From the NCBI RefSeq assembly GCF_000379805.1, contig NZ_KB903550.1, forward strand, positions 1-64,000: a DNA stretch of 64,000 nt, in the 5' to 3' direction. Positions 54,868 through 63,618 of the stretch are shown in pieces. The notes below the pieces were generated by a model. It worked only from the letters and a program-made list of their open reading frames with translations, was not told where the DNA came from and did not search any database. Origin of the DNA: Lewinella cohaerens DSM 23179. GTDB taxonomy: Bacteria > Bacteroidota > Bacteroidia > Chitinophagales > Saprospiraceae. The position numbers and the translations under genes were made by a program. Position 1 is the stretch's first letter, and each line of letters starts with the position of its first letter.

Positions 54868-55748
54868 AAGAAATCGTAATTACTTTTTTAGCCTTAATTT
54901 TCTTTGGAAACCTTGGATTTTCCAAGGTAGGGAGTGTTAGAGATACACTGGAGACAACGACTGTTTTGTATAAAGTCACACACCCTGATATTCAATATGA
55001 ATCTTATCTGTTTGGCACTCACCACGCTTTCGGGAAACCCTTTTTTGATTCGTTGCAGTTTGCAAAAGATGCTCTTTTGTCATGCAAAATTCTAATTAAG
55101 GAGAACCTTAATATTCCGGGACATCTAGCAGAAGACATCATTAATAAAAGAACATCTACTACAAAATGGAACAAGTATTTAGACAAAGAAAATTATTCCT
55201 ATATCCAAGCTCTTTTTTCACCAAGCAATTTGGAATTCGATAAAATGACTCCGGCTGAATTGTATGCTTTTTTAAGTCGGCACTACAAAGAAAAGGTTTG
55301 CATCGGCAAAGACCCAAAGGCTAATTATTTTTCTCTTGATGACTATATCGGAATGATAGCTGAGCAAAATCAAATAGAGGTAATTGGGCTTGAGACGACG
55401 GAGGATCAGATCTCATTAATCAACAACGACTTGAAAGGAATGCCTCGGAAAGTCCATAAAAGGAGGCTTGAAAGTATGATAAACAGAATCCAATCGGAGT
55501 CTGATGACCATTGTGCTGAAACTGAATGGTACCGAGAAATGGACTTTGATTTTCGGCTGAATGAATCTTGCCAAAATACTTTGGTGTTGTCAGATCGAAA
55601 TGAGAAGTGGATGATTCAAATACAAGATCATTTTACTTCAAAAAGCTGCTTTGTAGCCGTCGGGTTAAGTCACTTAATGTTTGAGTGTGGCTTGATAAGC
55701 AAATTAAGCGAGTTGGGGTATAAAATAGATCCAATCGAAGTAAAATGA
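54864..55748 (+). CDS. TraB/GumN family protein
   Basis: A 294-residue protein with a signal peptide and the TraB/GumN signatures: the early GTHHAFG motif, LSDRNEKWMIQIQDHF and the late FVAVGLSHLMFECGLISKLSELGYKI. TraB/GumN (PrgY/TIKI-like) proteins are putative metal-dependent proteases that bind peptides. The start overlaps the S41 stop by 4 nt, suggesting a functional pair acting on periplasmic peptides, which is inference. Confidence 0.8.
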   Translation: MKEIVITFLALIFFGNLGFSKVGSVRDTLETTTVLYKVTHPDIQYESYLFGTHHAFGKPFFDSLQFAKDALLSCKILIKENLNIPGHLAEDIINKRTSTTKWNKYLDKENYSYIQALFSPSNLEFDKMTPAELYAFLSRHYKEKVCIGKDPKANYFSLDDYIGMIAEQNQIEVIGLETTEDQISLINNDLKGMPRKVHKRRLESMINRIQSESDDHCAETEWYREMDFDFRLNESCQNTLVLSDRNEKWMIQIQDHFTSKSCFVAVGLSHLMFECGLISKLSELGYKIDPIEVK

Positions 55749-56005
55749 AACGACCGAACATTACCAATGTTGGGATAAAAACGGAGTTGAAATAGCATGT
55801 GACTAAAATAAATCAGCTTCTAACCCATTTTGAGCCGCTGGAAAGGCATTTGTCTTATGCTAAAGCGATGAATGTATTATTTCTTTTCACAGCTTCGGTT
55901 ACCTAAAGCTTTGATTGCGAGGATAAACTATTACAGGATCACGGCCTTTGAAAAGAAAATTTGTAAAAAAGTACTGTACAACTTGCCTCCTAATAAAATA
56001 TGTCC
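55749..56005. other. intergenic region with a short ORF remnant
   Basis: It contains a palindrome AACATT-ACC-AATGTT near 55757-55771 and a 35-codon open frame from GTG 55799 to 55906 (TKINQLLTHFEPLERHLSYA). That frame may be the start of a lost gene. Otherwise nothing recognised. Confidence 0.3.
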
Positions 56006-56013
56006 TAGATTTG
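55983..56013 (+). promoter_or_regulatory. promoter of tRNA-Phe and probably the his leader
   Basis: TTG at 55983-55985 and TAGATTTG at 56006-56013 (TAnnTTTG) are 20 nt apart. Transcription would begin near 56019, 30 nt before the tRNA. No comparable promoter fits in the 15 nt between tRNA and his leader peptide. Confidence 0.6.
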
Positions 56014-56048
56014 CCTCGCCTTTTAAAGAAAGGTACTCTTAATAGGTT

Positions 56049-56121
56049 GGTGCGGTAGCTCAGTTGGTAGAGCAATGGACTGAAAATCCATGTGTCGGCG
56101 GTTCGATTCCGCCCCACACCA
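56049..56121 (+). tRNA. tRNA-Phe (GAA)
   Basis: The cloverleaf fits: acceptor GGTGCGG with CCACACC (one C-A mismatch), D arm with AGCTCAGTTGGTAGAGC, anticodon stem GGA-CTGAAAA-TCC with anticodon GAA, variable loop, and T arm GGCGG-TTCGATT-CCGCC. The discriminator is A121 and CCA is not encoded. The his leader ATG follows after 15 nt. Confidence 0.95.
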
Positions 56122-56136
56122 CTTCTTTCAGCAATT

Positions 56137-56211
56137 ATGAACGTAACTTTTGTACATCATCATCATTCAGGCTTTGCTTTTGCGGCGAATGGTGATCTGG
56201 TGGGTGCATAA
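56137..56211 (+). CDS. hisL: histidine operon leader peptide
   Basis: A 24-residue ORF reading M-N-V-T-F-V-H-H-H-H-S-G-F-A-F-A-A-N-G-D then LVGA and stop. Four consecutive CAT codons occupy 56155-56166. It ends 20 nt before a strong terminator and 148 nt before hisG. Four adjacent His codons in a short leader directly upstream of a his operon are the classic sign of ribosome-mediated transcription attenuation. When charged tRNA-His is scarce, stalling at these codons would favour the antiterminator (56182-56192 with 56243-56253). The peptide itself has no other role. Confidence 0.85.
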   Translation: MNVTFVHHHHSGFAFAANGDLVGA

Positions 56212-56253
56212 TTACTGAATTAACACACAATAAAAAGGTCTTCCGTTAGTCGC
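56182..56253 (+). promoter_or_regulatory. candidate antiterminator of the his attenuator
   Basis: GCGGCGAATGG (56182-56192), 15 nt after the His codons, can pair with CCGTTAGTCGC (56243-56253): 8 Watson-Crick pairs, 2 G-U and one mismatch over 11 positions. The second arm is the upper 5' arm and loop of the terminator, so the two structures exclude each other. Energies were not calculated. Confidence 0.55.
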
Positions 56254-56268
56254 GGGAGGCCTTTTTTT
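56232..56268 (+). terminator. intrinsic terminator/attenuator upstream of hisG
   Basis: Bases 56232-56245 pair with 56253-56266 (14 bp including two G-U pairs) around a 7-nt loop. The 3' arm runs directly into a T tract (56262-56268). It is the terminator expected in a his attenuator. Confidence 0.85.
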
Positions 56269-56359
56269 ATTTCCCTAAGTCAAGGTTTTGACGGAAATAA
56301 GTCACTTGGCCTCCAACACAAACGGGGGAATACTGTTCCAAACCATAAAATACCCAAAA

Positions 56360-57220
56360 ATGGCCAAACGACTCAAAGTAGCTGTTCAAAAATCCGGGCG
56401 CTTACTCGATGATTCACTCAAATTACTCAAAGAATGTGGCATCAGTATTGATAACGGGCGCAACCAGCTAAAAGCTTCAGCGCGTAACTTTCCAATCGAT
56501 GTGTTGTATCTCCGCAACGGAGATATTCCTCAGTATGTGCAAGATGGCGTAGCGGATATCGGGATCATTGGGCAAAACACGGTGCTCGAAAAAGAGAAAA
56601 ACATTAAAGAGGCGCTACAATTGGGGTTCTCTAAATGCCGCCTGTCTATTGCCACTCCTCGACAAACCGATTACTCCGGACCTCAGTGGCTGGCAGGCAA
56701 GCGTATCGCTACCTCCTACCCCAATTCGCTCCGCCAGTATCTCAAAAGCAATAATGTTACTGCCGAAATCCACGAAATATCTGGCTCGGTAGAAATTGCT
56801 CCCAACATTGGCTTAGCTGATGCCATCTGTGATTTGGTAAGCACCGGCAGCACACTTTTTAAGAACAACCTAGTGGAACAAGAGGTGATGTTCAAGTCGC
56901 AGGCTTGTATCGTACAAAACGAAGCTTTAGATCCCGAACTACAGCAGATTTTGGACAAGCTGGTCTTCCGCATTCAGTCCGTCCTGACAGCCCGCAAAAA
57001 CAAATACCTTCTGATGAATGCCCGCGACGAAGCCGTGCAAGACATCATCAATGTACTGCCCGGCATGAAGAGTCCTACCGTTATGCCACTCGCACAAAGT
57101 GGTTGGAGCTCCATCCATACCGTTATTTCAGAAGACCGCTTTTGGGATATTATTGATTCCCTCAAAGACAAGGGTGCGGAGGGTATTTTGATTGTTCCGA
57201 TTCAGAAGATGATTCTTTGA
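56360..57220 (+). CDS. hisG: ATP phosphoribosyltransferase, long form
   Basis: HisG catalyses the first step of histidine biosynthesis, condensing ATP and PRPP. The 286-residue length fits the long form with a C-terminal ACT-like regulatory domain (about 210-286, LLMNARDEAVQDIINVLPG, then VISEDRFWDIIDSLKDKGAEGILIVPI) that binds histidine. The catalytic part has VAVQKSGRL (residues 6-14), IGIIGQNT and the PRPP loop DLVSTGSTL. ATG 56360 (MAKRLKVAVQ) is chosen; the frame upstream to 56288 is not family-like. First gene of the his operon, preceded by an attenuator. Confidence 0.95.
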   Translation: MAKRLKVAVQKSGRLLDDSLKLLKECGISIDNGRNQLKASARNFPIDVLYLRNGDIPQYVQDGVADIGIIGQNTVLEKEKNIKEALQLGFSKCRLSIATPRQTDYSGPQWLAGKRIATSYPNSLRQYLKSNNVTAEIHEISGSVEIAPNIGLADAICDLVSTGSTLFKNNLVEQEVMFKSQACIVQNEALDPELQQILDKLVFRIQSVLTARKNKYLLMNARDEAVQDIINVLPGMKSPTVMPLAQSGWSSIHTVISEDRFWDIIDSLKDKGAEGILIVPIQKMIL

Positions 57221-57477
57221 TGATGAGGCTTGCTTTGAAGTATGCCCTAGTGTAACGTTTTAACAGGCAAGCCTCATCGTATTAGGTATTTAGTACGGGG
57301 TACTGGGATTACCTGCGGTGATCGTCGCAGGCTCCTCAGAGTTGTCGTTCCTCCTCAGAGTTTAGCAAACCCTATGGTTGAACCTGCCAAGTACCTTTTA
57401 CCTTGTACCCAGTACAGTGATTTTATATAATTCAGCTCACTGACGATACATTTTTATAATCAAATCTCACGTTACTT
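57221..57477 (+). other. structured 257-nt spacer inside the his operon
   Basis: Contains GATGAGGCTTGC (57222-57233) with inverse GCAAGCCTCATC (57267-57278), GTACTGGG (57300-57307) with inverse CCCAGTAC (57408-57415), CCTGCG/CGCAGG (57312-57331) and a direct repeat CTCCTCAGAGTT (57332-57343 and 57351-57362). No ORF. The other operon gaps are 1-4 nt or overlaps. Confidence 0.65.
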
Positions 57478-58764
57478 ATGCAACTCTATCTCAATGCTGA
57501 TCCTGAAAAGTGGCCAGAAATTCTGGCGCGCCCAGCCCTGGATTTGGCCCAGCTCGAAGCGCCAGTCAATGCGATCCTTCAGGAAGTAGCTACACGGGGT
57601 GATGATGCCTTGCTGGATTTTACGGCCAAGTTTGATGGCGTTCGCCTCGCAGAGTTGGCGGTAAGCAAAGAGGAAATAGCACTGGCCGCAGAACAATTAC
57701 CGGAAGCGTTACGGACTGCGATCCAAACGGCAAAAAGCAATATTTCACAATTTCATGCGGCCCAGCAGGAAACGCCTCTGGTGATAGAAACCATGCCGGG
57801 CGTTCGCTGCTGGCGCAAGAGTGTAGGTATTGAACGGGTGGGCTTGTACATTCCTGGCGGTACGGCGCCTTTGTTTTCAACGGTTCTTATGCTTGCGGTA
57901 CCCGCTCAGTTGGCAGGGTGCAAAGAAATTGTTTTGTGTACGCCGCCGCAAAAGGATGGTACGGTACATCCCGCCATTCTTTACGCTGCCCAATTAGCGG
58001 GTGTGGAACGTATCTTTCGGGTAGGCGGCGCCCAAGCCATTGCAGCGATGGCTTATGGCACGGAAAGTATTCCGGCGACTTACAAGATATTCGGCCCTGG
58101 AAATGCCTACGTGACTGTTGCCAAGCAATTGGTAAGCAGGTTGGGAGTAGCCATCGATATGCCAGCCGGCCCCTCCGAAGTGATGGTTGTCGCCGATGAA
58201 ACAGCAGATCCCGATTTCGTGGCGGCAGACCTCTTGAGTCAGGCCGAACACGGTGCCGATAGTCAAGTCGTATTGGCCACTTATTCAGAGCAGATGGCTA
58301 AACGTGTGATAAAGGCGACGGAGGAACAACTCGCGAGCTTACCTCGGCGTGAATTTGCTACAGCCAGTTTGGCAAACAGTTCGGTACTGGTGGTCTCTAC
58401 ACCAGCGGAAGCTATAAAGTTGATCAACGCTTATGCCCCGGAACACTTGATCTTATCGGTAGATAACCCAGAGGAATTGGCTGCGGGCGTTATCAACGCT
58501 GGCTCTGTATTTATGGGGCACTACACACCGGAGTCGGTTGGCGATTACGCCAGTGGTACAAATCACACTTTACCCACCAATGGCTTTGCGCGGGCATACA
58601 GCGGAGTATCCTTGGATGCTTTTGTAAGGAAAATTACTTACCAGCAATTGACCAAAGAGGGTTTACAAAATATTGGCCCTACCGTAGAAACGATGGCAAC
58701 GGCAGAATCCTTAGTAGCCCACCAACGCGCAGTGAGTATTCGTTTAGCAAAGTTAAATTCTTGA
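57478..58764 (+). CDS. hisD: histidinol dehydrogenase
   Basis: HisD oxidises histidinol to histidine in two NAD-dependent steps. The 428-residue protein shows the family motifs KSVGIERVGLYIPGG, KIFGPGNAYVTVAKQ, MPAGPSEVMVVAD, LLSQAEHGADSQ and the C-terminal HTLPTNGFARAYSGVSLDAF with zinc-binding and catalytic His. Length is normal for the family (about 430). It is preceded by a 257-nt structured spacer and followed after 4 nt by hisC. Confidence 0.97.
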   Translation: MQLYLNADPEKWPEILARPALDLAQLEAPVNAILQEVATRGDDALLDFTAKFDGVRLAELAVSKEEIALAAEQLPEALRTAIQTAKSNISQFHAAQQETPLVIETMPGVRCWRKSVGIERVGLYIPGGTAPLFSTVLMLAVPAQLAGCKEIVLCTPPQKDGTVHPAILYAAQLAGVERIFRVGGAQAIAAMAYGTESIPATYKIFGPGNAYVTVAKQLVSRLGVAIDMPAGPSEVMVVADETADPDFVAADLLSQAEHGADSQVVLATYSEQMAKRVIKATEEQLASLPRREFATASLANSSVLVVSTPAEAIKLINAYAPEHLILSVDNPEELAAGVINAGSVFMGHYTPESVGDYASGTNHTLPTNGFARAYSGVSLDAFVRKITYQQLTKEGLQNIGPTVETMATAESLVAHQRAVSIRLAKLNS

Positions 58765-58768
58765 CCCC

Positions 58769-59821
58769 ATGCCTCAGATTTTTGATCTTAAACAATGGGT
58801 GCGTCCTAATATCGCGGCGCTAAAACCCTACTCTTCGGCGCGTGACGAGTTTAAAGGCACTGCCGATGTTTACCTGGATGCCAATGAGAACCCCTACGAA
58901 ACAGGCCTCAATCGCTACCCTGATCCAGGTGCAGCAGCAGTAAAGGCAAAGCTGGAAAAACTAAAGGGTATACCAACCAACCAAATTATGCTGGGCAATG
59001 GCAGCGACGAAGTCATTGATCTTTTATTTCGCATTTTTTGTGAACCTGGGCAAGATGAAGTCATCATCCTGCCACCGACTTACGGCATGTACCAAGTGAG
59101 CGCAGACATTAATAACGTAGGTGTGGTAACGGTACCCCTGAAGAAGCGTTTTGTGCCAGATGTACCCGCTATTTTGGCAGCAGCCAACGAAAAAACAAAG
59201 ATGCTTTGGCTCTGTACTCCGAACAACCCCAGCGGCAACGACTTCCCCGCCAGCGATATCGAACTATTGTTAAAGGAGTTTCCCGGCATCGTGGTCATTG
59301 ATGAAGCCTACGTCGATTTTGCCGGGCGAGATGCTTACATCAGTTGGTTGGAACGCTACCCTAACCTGGTTGTCATGCAGACCTTCTCTAAAGCCTGGGG
59401 GTTAGCAGGCATTCGCCTCGGAATGGCCTTTGCCTCGCCGGAAATTATAGCCTTACTCAATGCCGTGAAGCCGCCCTATAATGTGAATCGACTTACGCAA
59501 CAAGCTGCCCTCGCCGCCTTGGAAAAGCAGGAGGAACAGGCACAACAGGTTATCGTTTTACTAGGCCAGCGTACCTTGTTGCAACAATACCTCAGCGGCT
59601 TGGAATTTGTCGAACGTATCTACCCTTCCAGCGCCAACTTTATCCTGGCCAAAGTGACCGATCCACAAGGGATCTACAATTACCTGATGAACAAAGGCAT
59701 TATCGTTCGCGATCGTTCACGGCAGTACCTCTGCGAAGGATGCTTGCGTTTTACGGTAGGTACACCAGAAGAAAATGAAAAATTATTCCGGGCCTTATTG
59801 GCATATCCGAAAACAACGTAA
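58769..59821 (+). CDS. hisC: histidinol-phosphate aminotransferase
   Basis: A 350-residue fold-type I PLP aminotransferase converting imidazole acetol phosphate to histidinol phosphate with glutamate. Motifs: [10 protein letters not shown] near the N-terminus, [33 protein letters not shown] and the PLP-binding lysine in [13 protein letters not shown] (about 207-219). Starts 4 nt after hisD; hisB follows after 2 nt. Confidence 0.97.
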   Translation: MPQIFDLKQWVRPNIAALKPYSSARDEFKGTADVYLDANENPYETGLNRYPDPGAAAVKAKLEKLKGIPTNQIMLGNGSDEVIDLLFRIFCEPGQDEVIILPPTYGMYQVSADINNVGVVTVPLKKRFVPDVPAILAAANEKTKMLWLCTPNNPSGNDFPASDIELLLKEFPGIVVIDEAYVDFAGRDAYISWLERYPNLVVMQTFSKAWGLAGIRLGMAFASPEIIALLNAVKPPYNVNRLTQQAALAALEKQEEQAQQVIVLLGQRTLLQQYLSGLEFVERIYPSSANFILAKVTDPQGIYNYLMNKGIIVRDRSRQYLCEGCLRFTVGTPEENEKLFRALLAYPKTT

Positions 59822-59823
59822 CC

Positions 59824-60960
59824 ATGCAAAAAATACTCTTTCTTGATCGCGACGGCACCCTCAATTTGGAACCAGAAGATTACCAGGTAGACGCCTTGTC
59901 AAAAGTTGTCTTTTATCCAGAGATATTTCAATACCTGGGGCGCATCGCTCGGGAGCTGGATTACGAACTCGTAATGGTTACCAACCAGGATGGTTTGGGT
60001 ACGGACAGCTTTCCGGAAGACACCTTTTGGCCTGCTCAGAATATGATTGTTGATACGCTGGCAGGAGAGGGCATTACCTTCTCCGAGATCATTATTGACC
60101 GCACCTTTGCGAAAGACAACCAACCTACCCGTAAACCTGGTACCGCACTCCTTACAAAGTATCTGGAAGGCGATTATGATTTGGCGAATAGCTATGTTGT
60201 AGGAGATCGCCTGACCGATATGCAGCTAGCGAAAAACCTGGGTGCTAAAGGCATTTGGATGAACAATGCGCCAGCCTTAGGAGCCGATGAATTACAGAGC
60301 GAGCAACTACAGGAATTGGAAAGCACCATTGCACTCACCTCCACCAGCTGGGCCGACATCTACGCCTTGCTGAAACTTGGTGGCCGTGAAGCCCGGGTAC
60401 ACCGCCAAACCAAGGAGACGGATATTTTGATAGAACTCCGTTTGGATGGTACCGGCCAGGGAAAAATGGATACAGGCCTCGGGTTTTTCGATCACATGCT
60501 GGATCAACTGTCCCGTCATTCTGGTTGCGATCTTAATGTGACAGTAAAGGGAGACCTGCACATCGATGAGCACCACACCATCGAAGATACCGCCCTCGCA
60601 CTTGGGGAAGCTTTCGCACAAGCATTAGGTAACAAGATAGGCATAGAACGTTACGGTTTTTACCTCCCCATGGATGATGTGTTGGCTCAGGTTGCCATAG
60701 ATTTTGGTGGCCGGCCCTGGATCGTTTGGGATGCAGAATACAAGCGTGAGAAGATTGGCGACATGCCAACGGAAATGTTTTTCCACTTTTTTAAATCCTT
60801 CTCGGATGCTGCCCGTTGTAATTTGAACATTAAGGTAGAAGGAGACAACGAGCACCACAAAATCGAAGCGACATTTAAAGCTTTGGCGAAAGCCATAAAA
60901 ATGGCCAAACGTCGCGATGCGCGTGATGCCCAATTGCCAAGCACCAAAGGAATACTGTAA
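59824..60960 (+). CDS. hisB: bifunctional histidinol-phosphatase/imidazoleglycerol-phosphate dehydratase
   Basis: A 378-residue fusion. The N-terminal HAD-type phosphatase (about 1-170) has FLDRDGTL (catalytic Asp8 and Asp10), VTNQDGLG and a C-terminal acidic motif. The C-terminal dehydratase (about 185-378) has [32 protein letters not shown] and [12 protein letters not shown] with the di-manganese His ligands. This fused form is typical of enterobacteria and many Bacteroidota. Tightly spaced to hisC (2 nt) and hisH (1 nt). Confidence 0.97.
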   Translation: MQKILFLDRDGTLNLEPEDYQVDALSKVVFYPEIFQYLGRIARELDYELVMVTNQDGLGTDSFPEDTFWPAQNMIVDTLAGEGITFSEIIIDRTFAKDNQPTRKPGTALLTKYLEGDYDLANSYVVGDRLTDMQLAKNLGAKGIWMNNAPALGADELQSEQLQELESTIALTSTSWADIYALLKLGGREARVHRQTKETDILIELRLDGTGQGKMDTGLGFFDHMLDQLSRHSGCDLNVTVKGDLHIDEHHTIEDTALALGEAFAQALGNKIGIERYGFYLPMDDVLAQVAIDFGGRPWIVWDAEYKREKIGDMPTEMFFHFFKSFSDAARCNLNIKVEGDNEHHKIEATFKALAKAIKMAKRRDARDAQLPSTKGIL

Positions 60961-60961
60961 G

Positions 60962-61552
60962 ATGAAAATTGCAATCATTGACTACAACGCCGGAAATGTA
61001 CGCTCGGTACTTTATGCCATGGAGCGCATTGGCCATGAGGCACAGTTGACCTCCGACCATGAAGTAATCCGTGCTGCCGATAAGGTGATCTTTCCAGGGG
61101 TTGGCGCAGCAGGAACAACGATGGCCTTTCTTCGGGAAAAAGGCCTAGACAAACTGATACCCAGCTTAACACAACCTGTATTGGGCGTATGTTTGGGGAT
61201 GCAGTTGCTTTGCGATTATTCGGAAGAAGACGGTCATACCCCTTGTTTAGGAATCATACCTCAGGCGGTGAAGCGTTTCCTGCCACAGCAGGGAGAGAAA
61301 GTACCTCATATGGGGTGGAATACATTACGTTTGCACGAAAATAGCTGGTTGAACGCCGAACTGGAAGGCCAGCATGCTTATTTCGTACATAGTTATTATG
61401 TAGAACTGGGCCCTTACACGGTAGCCGAAACCGACCATGTTCATCCTTTCAGTGCAGTGTTGCAAAAGGATAATTTTTATGCCACCCAGTTTCACCCAGA
61501 GAAATCGGGAAGCGTGGGCGAACGGATTTTACTTGATTTTTTAGACAGATAA
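60962..61552 (+). CDS. hisH: imidazole glycerol phosphate synthase, glutaminase subunit
   Basis: A 196-residue class I glutamine amidotransferase supplying ammonia to HisF. MKIAIIDYNAGNVRSV opens it; PGVGAAGT, the nucleophile elbow GVCLGMQLL (catalytic Cys) and TQFHPEKSG (His, Glu) complete the triad. ATG 60962 is one base after the hisB stop; the reading frame open upstream overlaps hisB and is not used. Confidence 0.97.
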   Translation: MKIAIIDYNAGNVRSVLYAMERIGHEAQLTSDHEVIRAADKVIFPGVGAAGTTMAFLREKGLDKLIPSLTQPVLGVCLGMQLLCDYSEEDGHTPCLGIIPQAVKRFLPQQGEKVPHMGWNTLRLHENSWLNAELEGQHAYFVHSYYVELGPYTVAETDHVHPFSAVLQKDNFYATQFHPEKSGSVGERILLDFLDR

Positions 61553-61555
61553 GAT

Positions 61556-62275
61556 ATGTATATTATTCCTGCAATCGACATTATTGATGGCAAATGTGTT
61601 CGCCTCACCCAGGGCGACTATAACCAGAAAAAAGTCTATAACGAAGACCCATTGGAGGTCGCAAAAGCCTTTGCTGACGCCGGGGTGACTCGCCTTCATT
61701 TGGTAGACCTAGATGGTGCCCGAGCCAAGCATATCGTTAACTATAAGGTATTGGAACGCATCGCTACCAAAACCAATCTGCACATCGATTTTGGTGGTGG
61801 CCTCAAGAAAGATGATGACCTGTGGATTGCTTTTGAATGTGGTGCTCAGCAGATTACAGGAGGAACTGTAGCGGTAAAAGCCCCTGATCTGTTTCTATCG
61901 TGGCTGGAACGCTTTGGGCCTGAACGTATCATCTTGGGAGCTGATGTTAAGAACGGAAAAATAGCCGTTAGCGGTTGGCAAGAAGAAAGCCAGGAAGAGT
62001 TACTTCCTTTTCTTGAGCGTTACCTGGCGGCAGGGGTGCGCTATGCTGTTTGTACCGATGTCTCCAAAGATGGCCTTTTGGCCGGTTCCGCCAAGGAACT
62101 TTACGCACAAATCAGGACAGAATTTCCAGATTTGCAACTAATCGCCAGCGGCGGTGTGACGGCTACAGACGAAGTAGAGGAATTGCGAGAAATGGGATGC
62201 TTTGGGGCCATTATCGGGAAAGCGATTTACGAGGGGAAGATTTCTTTGAAAGATTTAATGAGAGACCAATGTTAG
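61556..62275 (+). CDS. hisA: ProFAR isomerase
   Basis: HisA isomerises N'-ProFAR to PRFAR. The 239-residue (beta-alpha)8 barrel has the catalytic Asp in [31 protein letters not shown], the second Asp in [14 protein letters not shown] and IASGGV at the C-terminal phosphate site. Begins 3 nt after hisH and overlaps hisF by 7 nt. Confidence 0.97.
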   Translation: MYIIPAIDIIDGKCVRLTQGDYNQKKVYNEDPLEVAKAFADAGVTRLHLVDLDGARAKHIVNYKVLERIATKTNLHIDFGGGLKKDDDLWIAFECGAQQITGGTVAVKAPDLFLSWLERFGPERIILGADVKNGKIAVSGWQEESQEELLPFLERYLAAGVRYAVCTDVSKDGLLAGSAKELYAQIRTEFPDLQLIASGGVTATDEVEELREMGCFGAIIGKAIYEGKISLKDLMRDQC

Positions 62276-63024
62276 CAAAACGAATCATACCCTGCCTAGA
62301 TATTAAAGATGGGCGTACCGTGAAAGGGGTCAACTTTGTCCAATTACGCGATGCTGGTGACCCGGTAGAGCTGGGCGCCCGCTACAGCGAAGAAGGAGCC
62401 GATGAATTGGTGTTTCTGGACATCACGGCTACCCATGAAAAGCGTAAAACACTGGCCGCACTGGCGCGAAAAATTGCCCGGCACCTCAAGATACCTTTTA
62501 CGGTTGGTGGAGGTATTCGGTCGGTTGATGATGTAGGAATGCTACTGGATGCCGGCGCTGATAAAGTCTCTATTAACTCAGCAGCCGTGCGCCGGCCGGA
62601 ACTCATCAGCGAACTGGCGAGGGACTTTGGTAGCCAATTTGTCGTACTAGCCGTAGATGCAAAGCTAGTAGGCGACGAATGGTATGTACACCTCAATGGT
62701 GGCCGGATTGCAACGGAGATGAAACTCTTTGATTGGGTAAAAGAAGCGGAGAATCGTGGCGCTGGAGAAATTATGTTTACCAGTATGGACCATGACGGCA
62801 CCAAGGCGGGGTTTGCCAATGAAGCTACAGCAAAGATTGCTGAACTGGTACAAATTCCCGTAATTGCTTCGGGAGGAGCAGGAAGCATGGAGCACTTTGC
62901 AGAAGTGTTTACTAGCGGCCAGGCCGATGCCGGGCTAGCCGCCAGTATTTTTCACTTTGGGGAAATACCTATTCCGCAGCTAAAAAGTTACCTGCAAGGA
63001 AAACGTATTCCGGTAAGGGTCTAG
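62269..63024 (+). CDS. hisF: imidazole glycerol phosphate synthase, cyclase subunit
   Basis: HisF uses ammonia from HisH and PRFAR to make imidazole glycerol phosphate and AICAR. The 251-residue barrel begins [23 protein letters not shown], then [22 protein letters not shown] and [27 protein letters not shown] 62269 overlaps the end of hisA, implying translational coupling. It converges with the membrane gene at 63021 by a 4-base overlap, which ends the operon here. Confidence 0.97.
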   Translation: MLAKRIIPCLDIKDGRTVKGVNFVQLRDAGDPVELGARYSEEGADELVFLDITATHEKRKTLAALARKIARHLKIPFTVGGGIRSVDDVGMLLDAGADKVSINSAAVRRPELISELARDFGSQFVVLAVDAKLVGDEWYVHLNGGRIATEMKLFDWVKEAENRGAGEIMFTSMDHDGTKAGFANEATAKIAELVQIPVIASGGAGSMEHFAEVFTSGQADAGLAASIFHFGEIPIPQLKSYLQGKRIPVRV

Positions 63025-63467
63025 AAAGACGCAAGTCCGCCAATGATACCGATGAGGAACATCAAGGCATAAATTCCTAACATAATTGCCATGAGGATGC
63101 CGTAGAATTTGAACATTGATTTGTGGTTCTCAAAAGCATCACGGAGAAATACTTGGTTGTCGTCGCGAAGTGCAACTTGCATTTTCGTAGCGAAATTGTA
63201 CAAGTAGTAAATCGGAACAAGGCTAATACCAAGTGCAATAACGTATACCAAAATCATAATTCCTCCCATGCCAGCCATGCCGCCGGCAATCATTGCACCA
63301 CCGCCAAAGAGCATCATGAGAACGCCCAAGCCAATAAAAACAAAGCCAATAATGGCAATAAATTTACCCCAACGGGCAGATTCTGCAAGGAAACCGCGAA
63401 TAGCGTCTGTAATAATTAATTCTGACCCCGGGTTGCCGGTGTCGTCAAGAATGTTGTCAATATCCAT
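63021..63467 (-). CDS. four-helix membrane protein, DUF5362-like
   Basis: A 148-residue protein with a short cytoplasmic N-terminus and four membrane helices (about 35-55, 60-88, 112-130 and 132-146), including a Gly/Met-rich [17 protein letters not shown] stretch and [14 protein letters not shown]. This resembles the small Bacteroidota DUF5362 family; function unknown. It is convergent with hisF and divergent from hisI, so it interrupts the his genes. Confidence 0.7.
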   Translation of the reverse strand: MDIDNILDDTGNPGSELIITDAIRGFLAESARWGKFIAIIGFVFIGLGVLMMLFGGGAMIAGGMAGMGGIMILVYVIALGISLVPIYYLYNFATKMQVALRDDNQVFLRDAFENHKSMFKFYGILMAIMLGIYALMFLIGIIGGLASF

Positions 63468-63618
63468 TGTTAAAGTTTAGGTGAAAAAGTGGTTTTTCGT
63501 TTGTGTCAGAGACAGCACAAAAAATAAATTTAAAAACCTAAAAGAAGGCTTAATTTGTTTTTTGCGCAATCGTTATTGACACTCTTCTATTGTTTAATAC
63601 TTTTAAAGGTAACAAGTA
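63468..63618. promoter_or_regulatory. divergent promoter region of the membrane gene and hisI
   Basis: About 150 AT-rich bases. TACTTTTA at 63598-63605, one mismatch from TAnnTTTG, with TTGAC about 20 nt upstream, could serve hisI. Separate transcription of hisI from hisGDCBHAF is expected because the opposite-strand gene lies between. Confidence 0.4.

Noticed and set aside
51732-55867. CGCTAAAGCATAA (51732) and TTATGCTAAAGCG (55855) as inverted ends of the second accessory patch
   Set aside because: Only 11 of 13 positions pair and the motif is AT-rich; it may be chance and is not counted as a boundary.
55899-56117. Minus-strand ORF across the tRNA-Phe gene
   Set aside because: It reads the complement of the tRNA, a well-known false ORF.
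56288-56359. 24-codon N-terminal extension of hisG
   Set aside because: HisG begins at the KVAVQKSGRL region; the upstream codons are leader sequence after the attenuator.
62050-62268. 73-codon N-terminal extension of hisF
   Set aside because: It lies wholly within hisA in another frame; HisF proteins start at [11 protein letters not shown].
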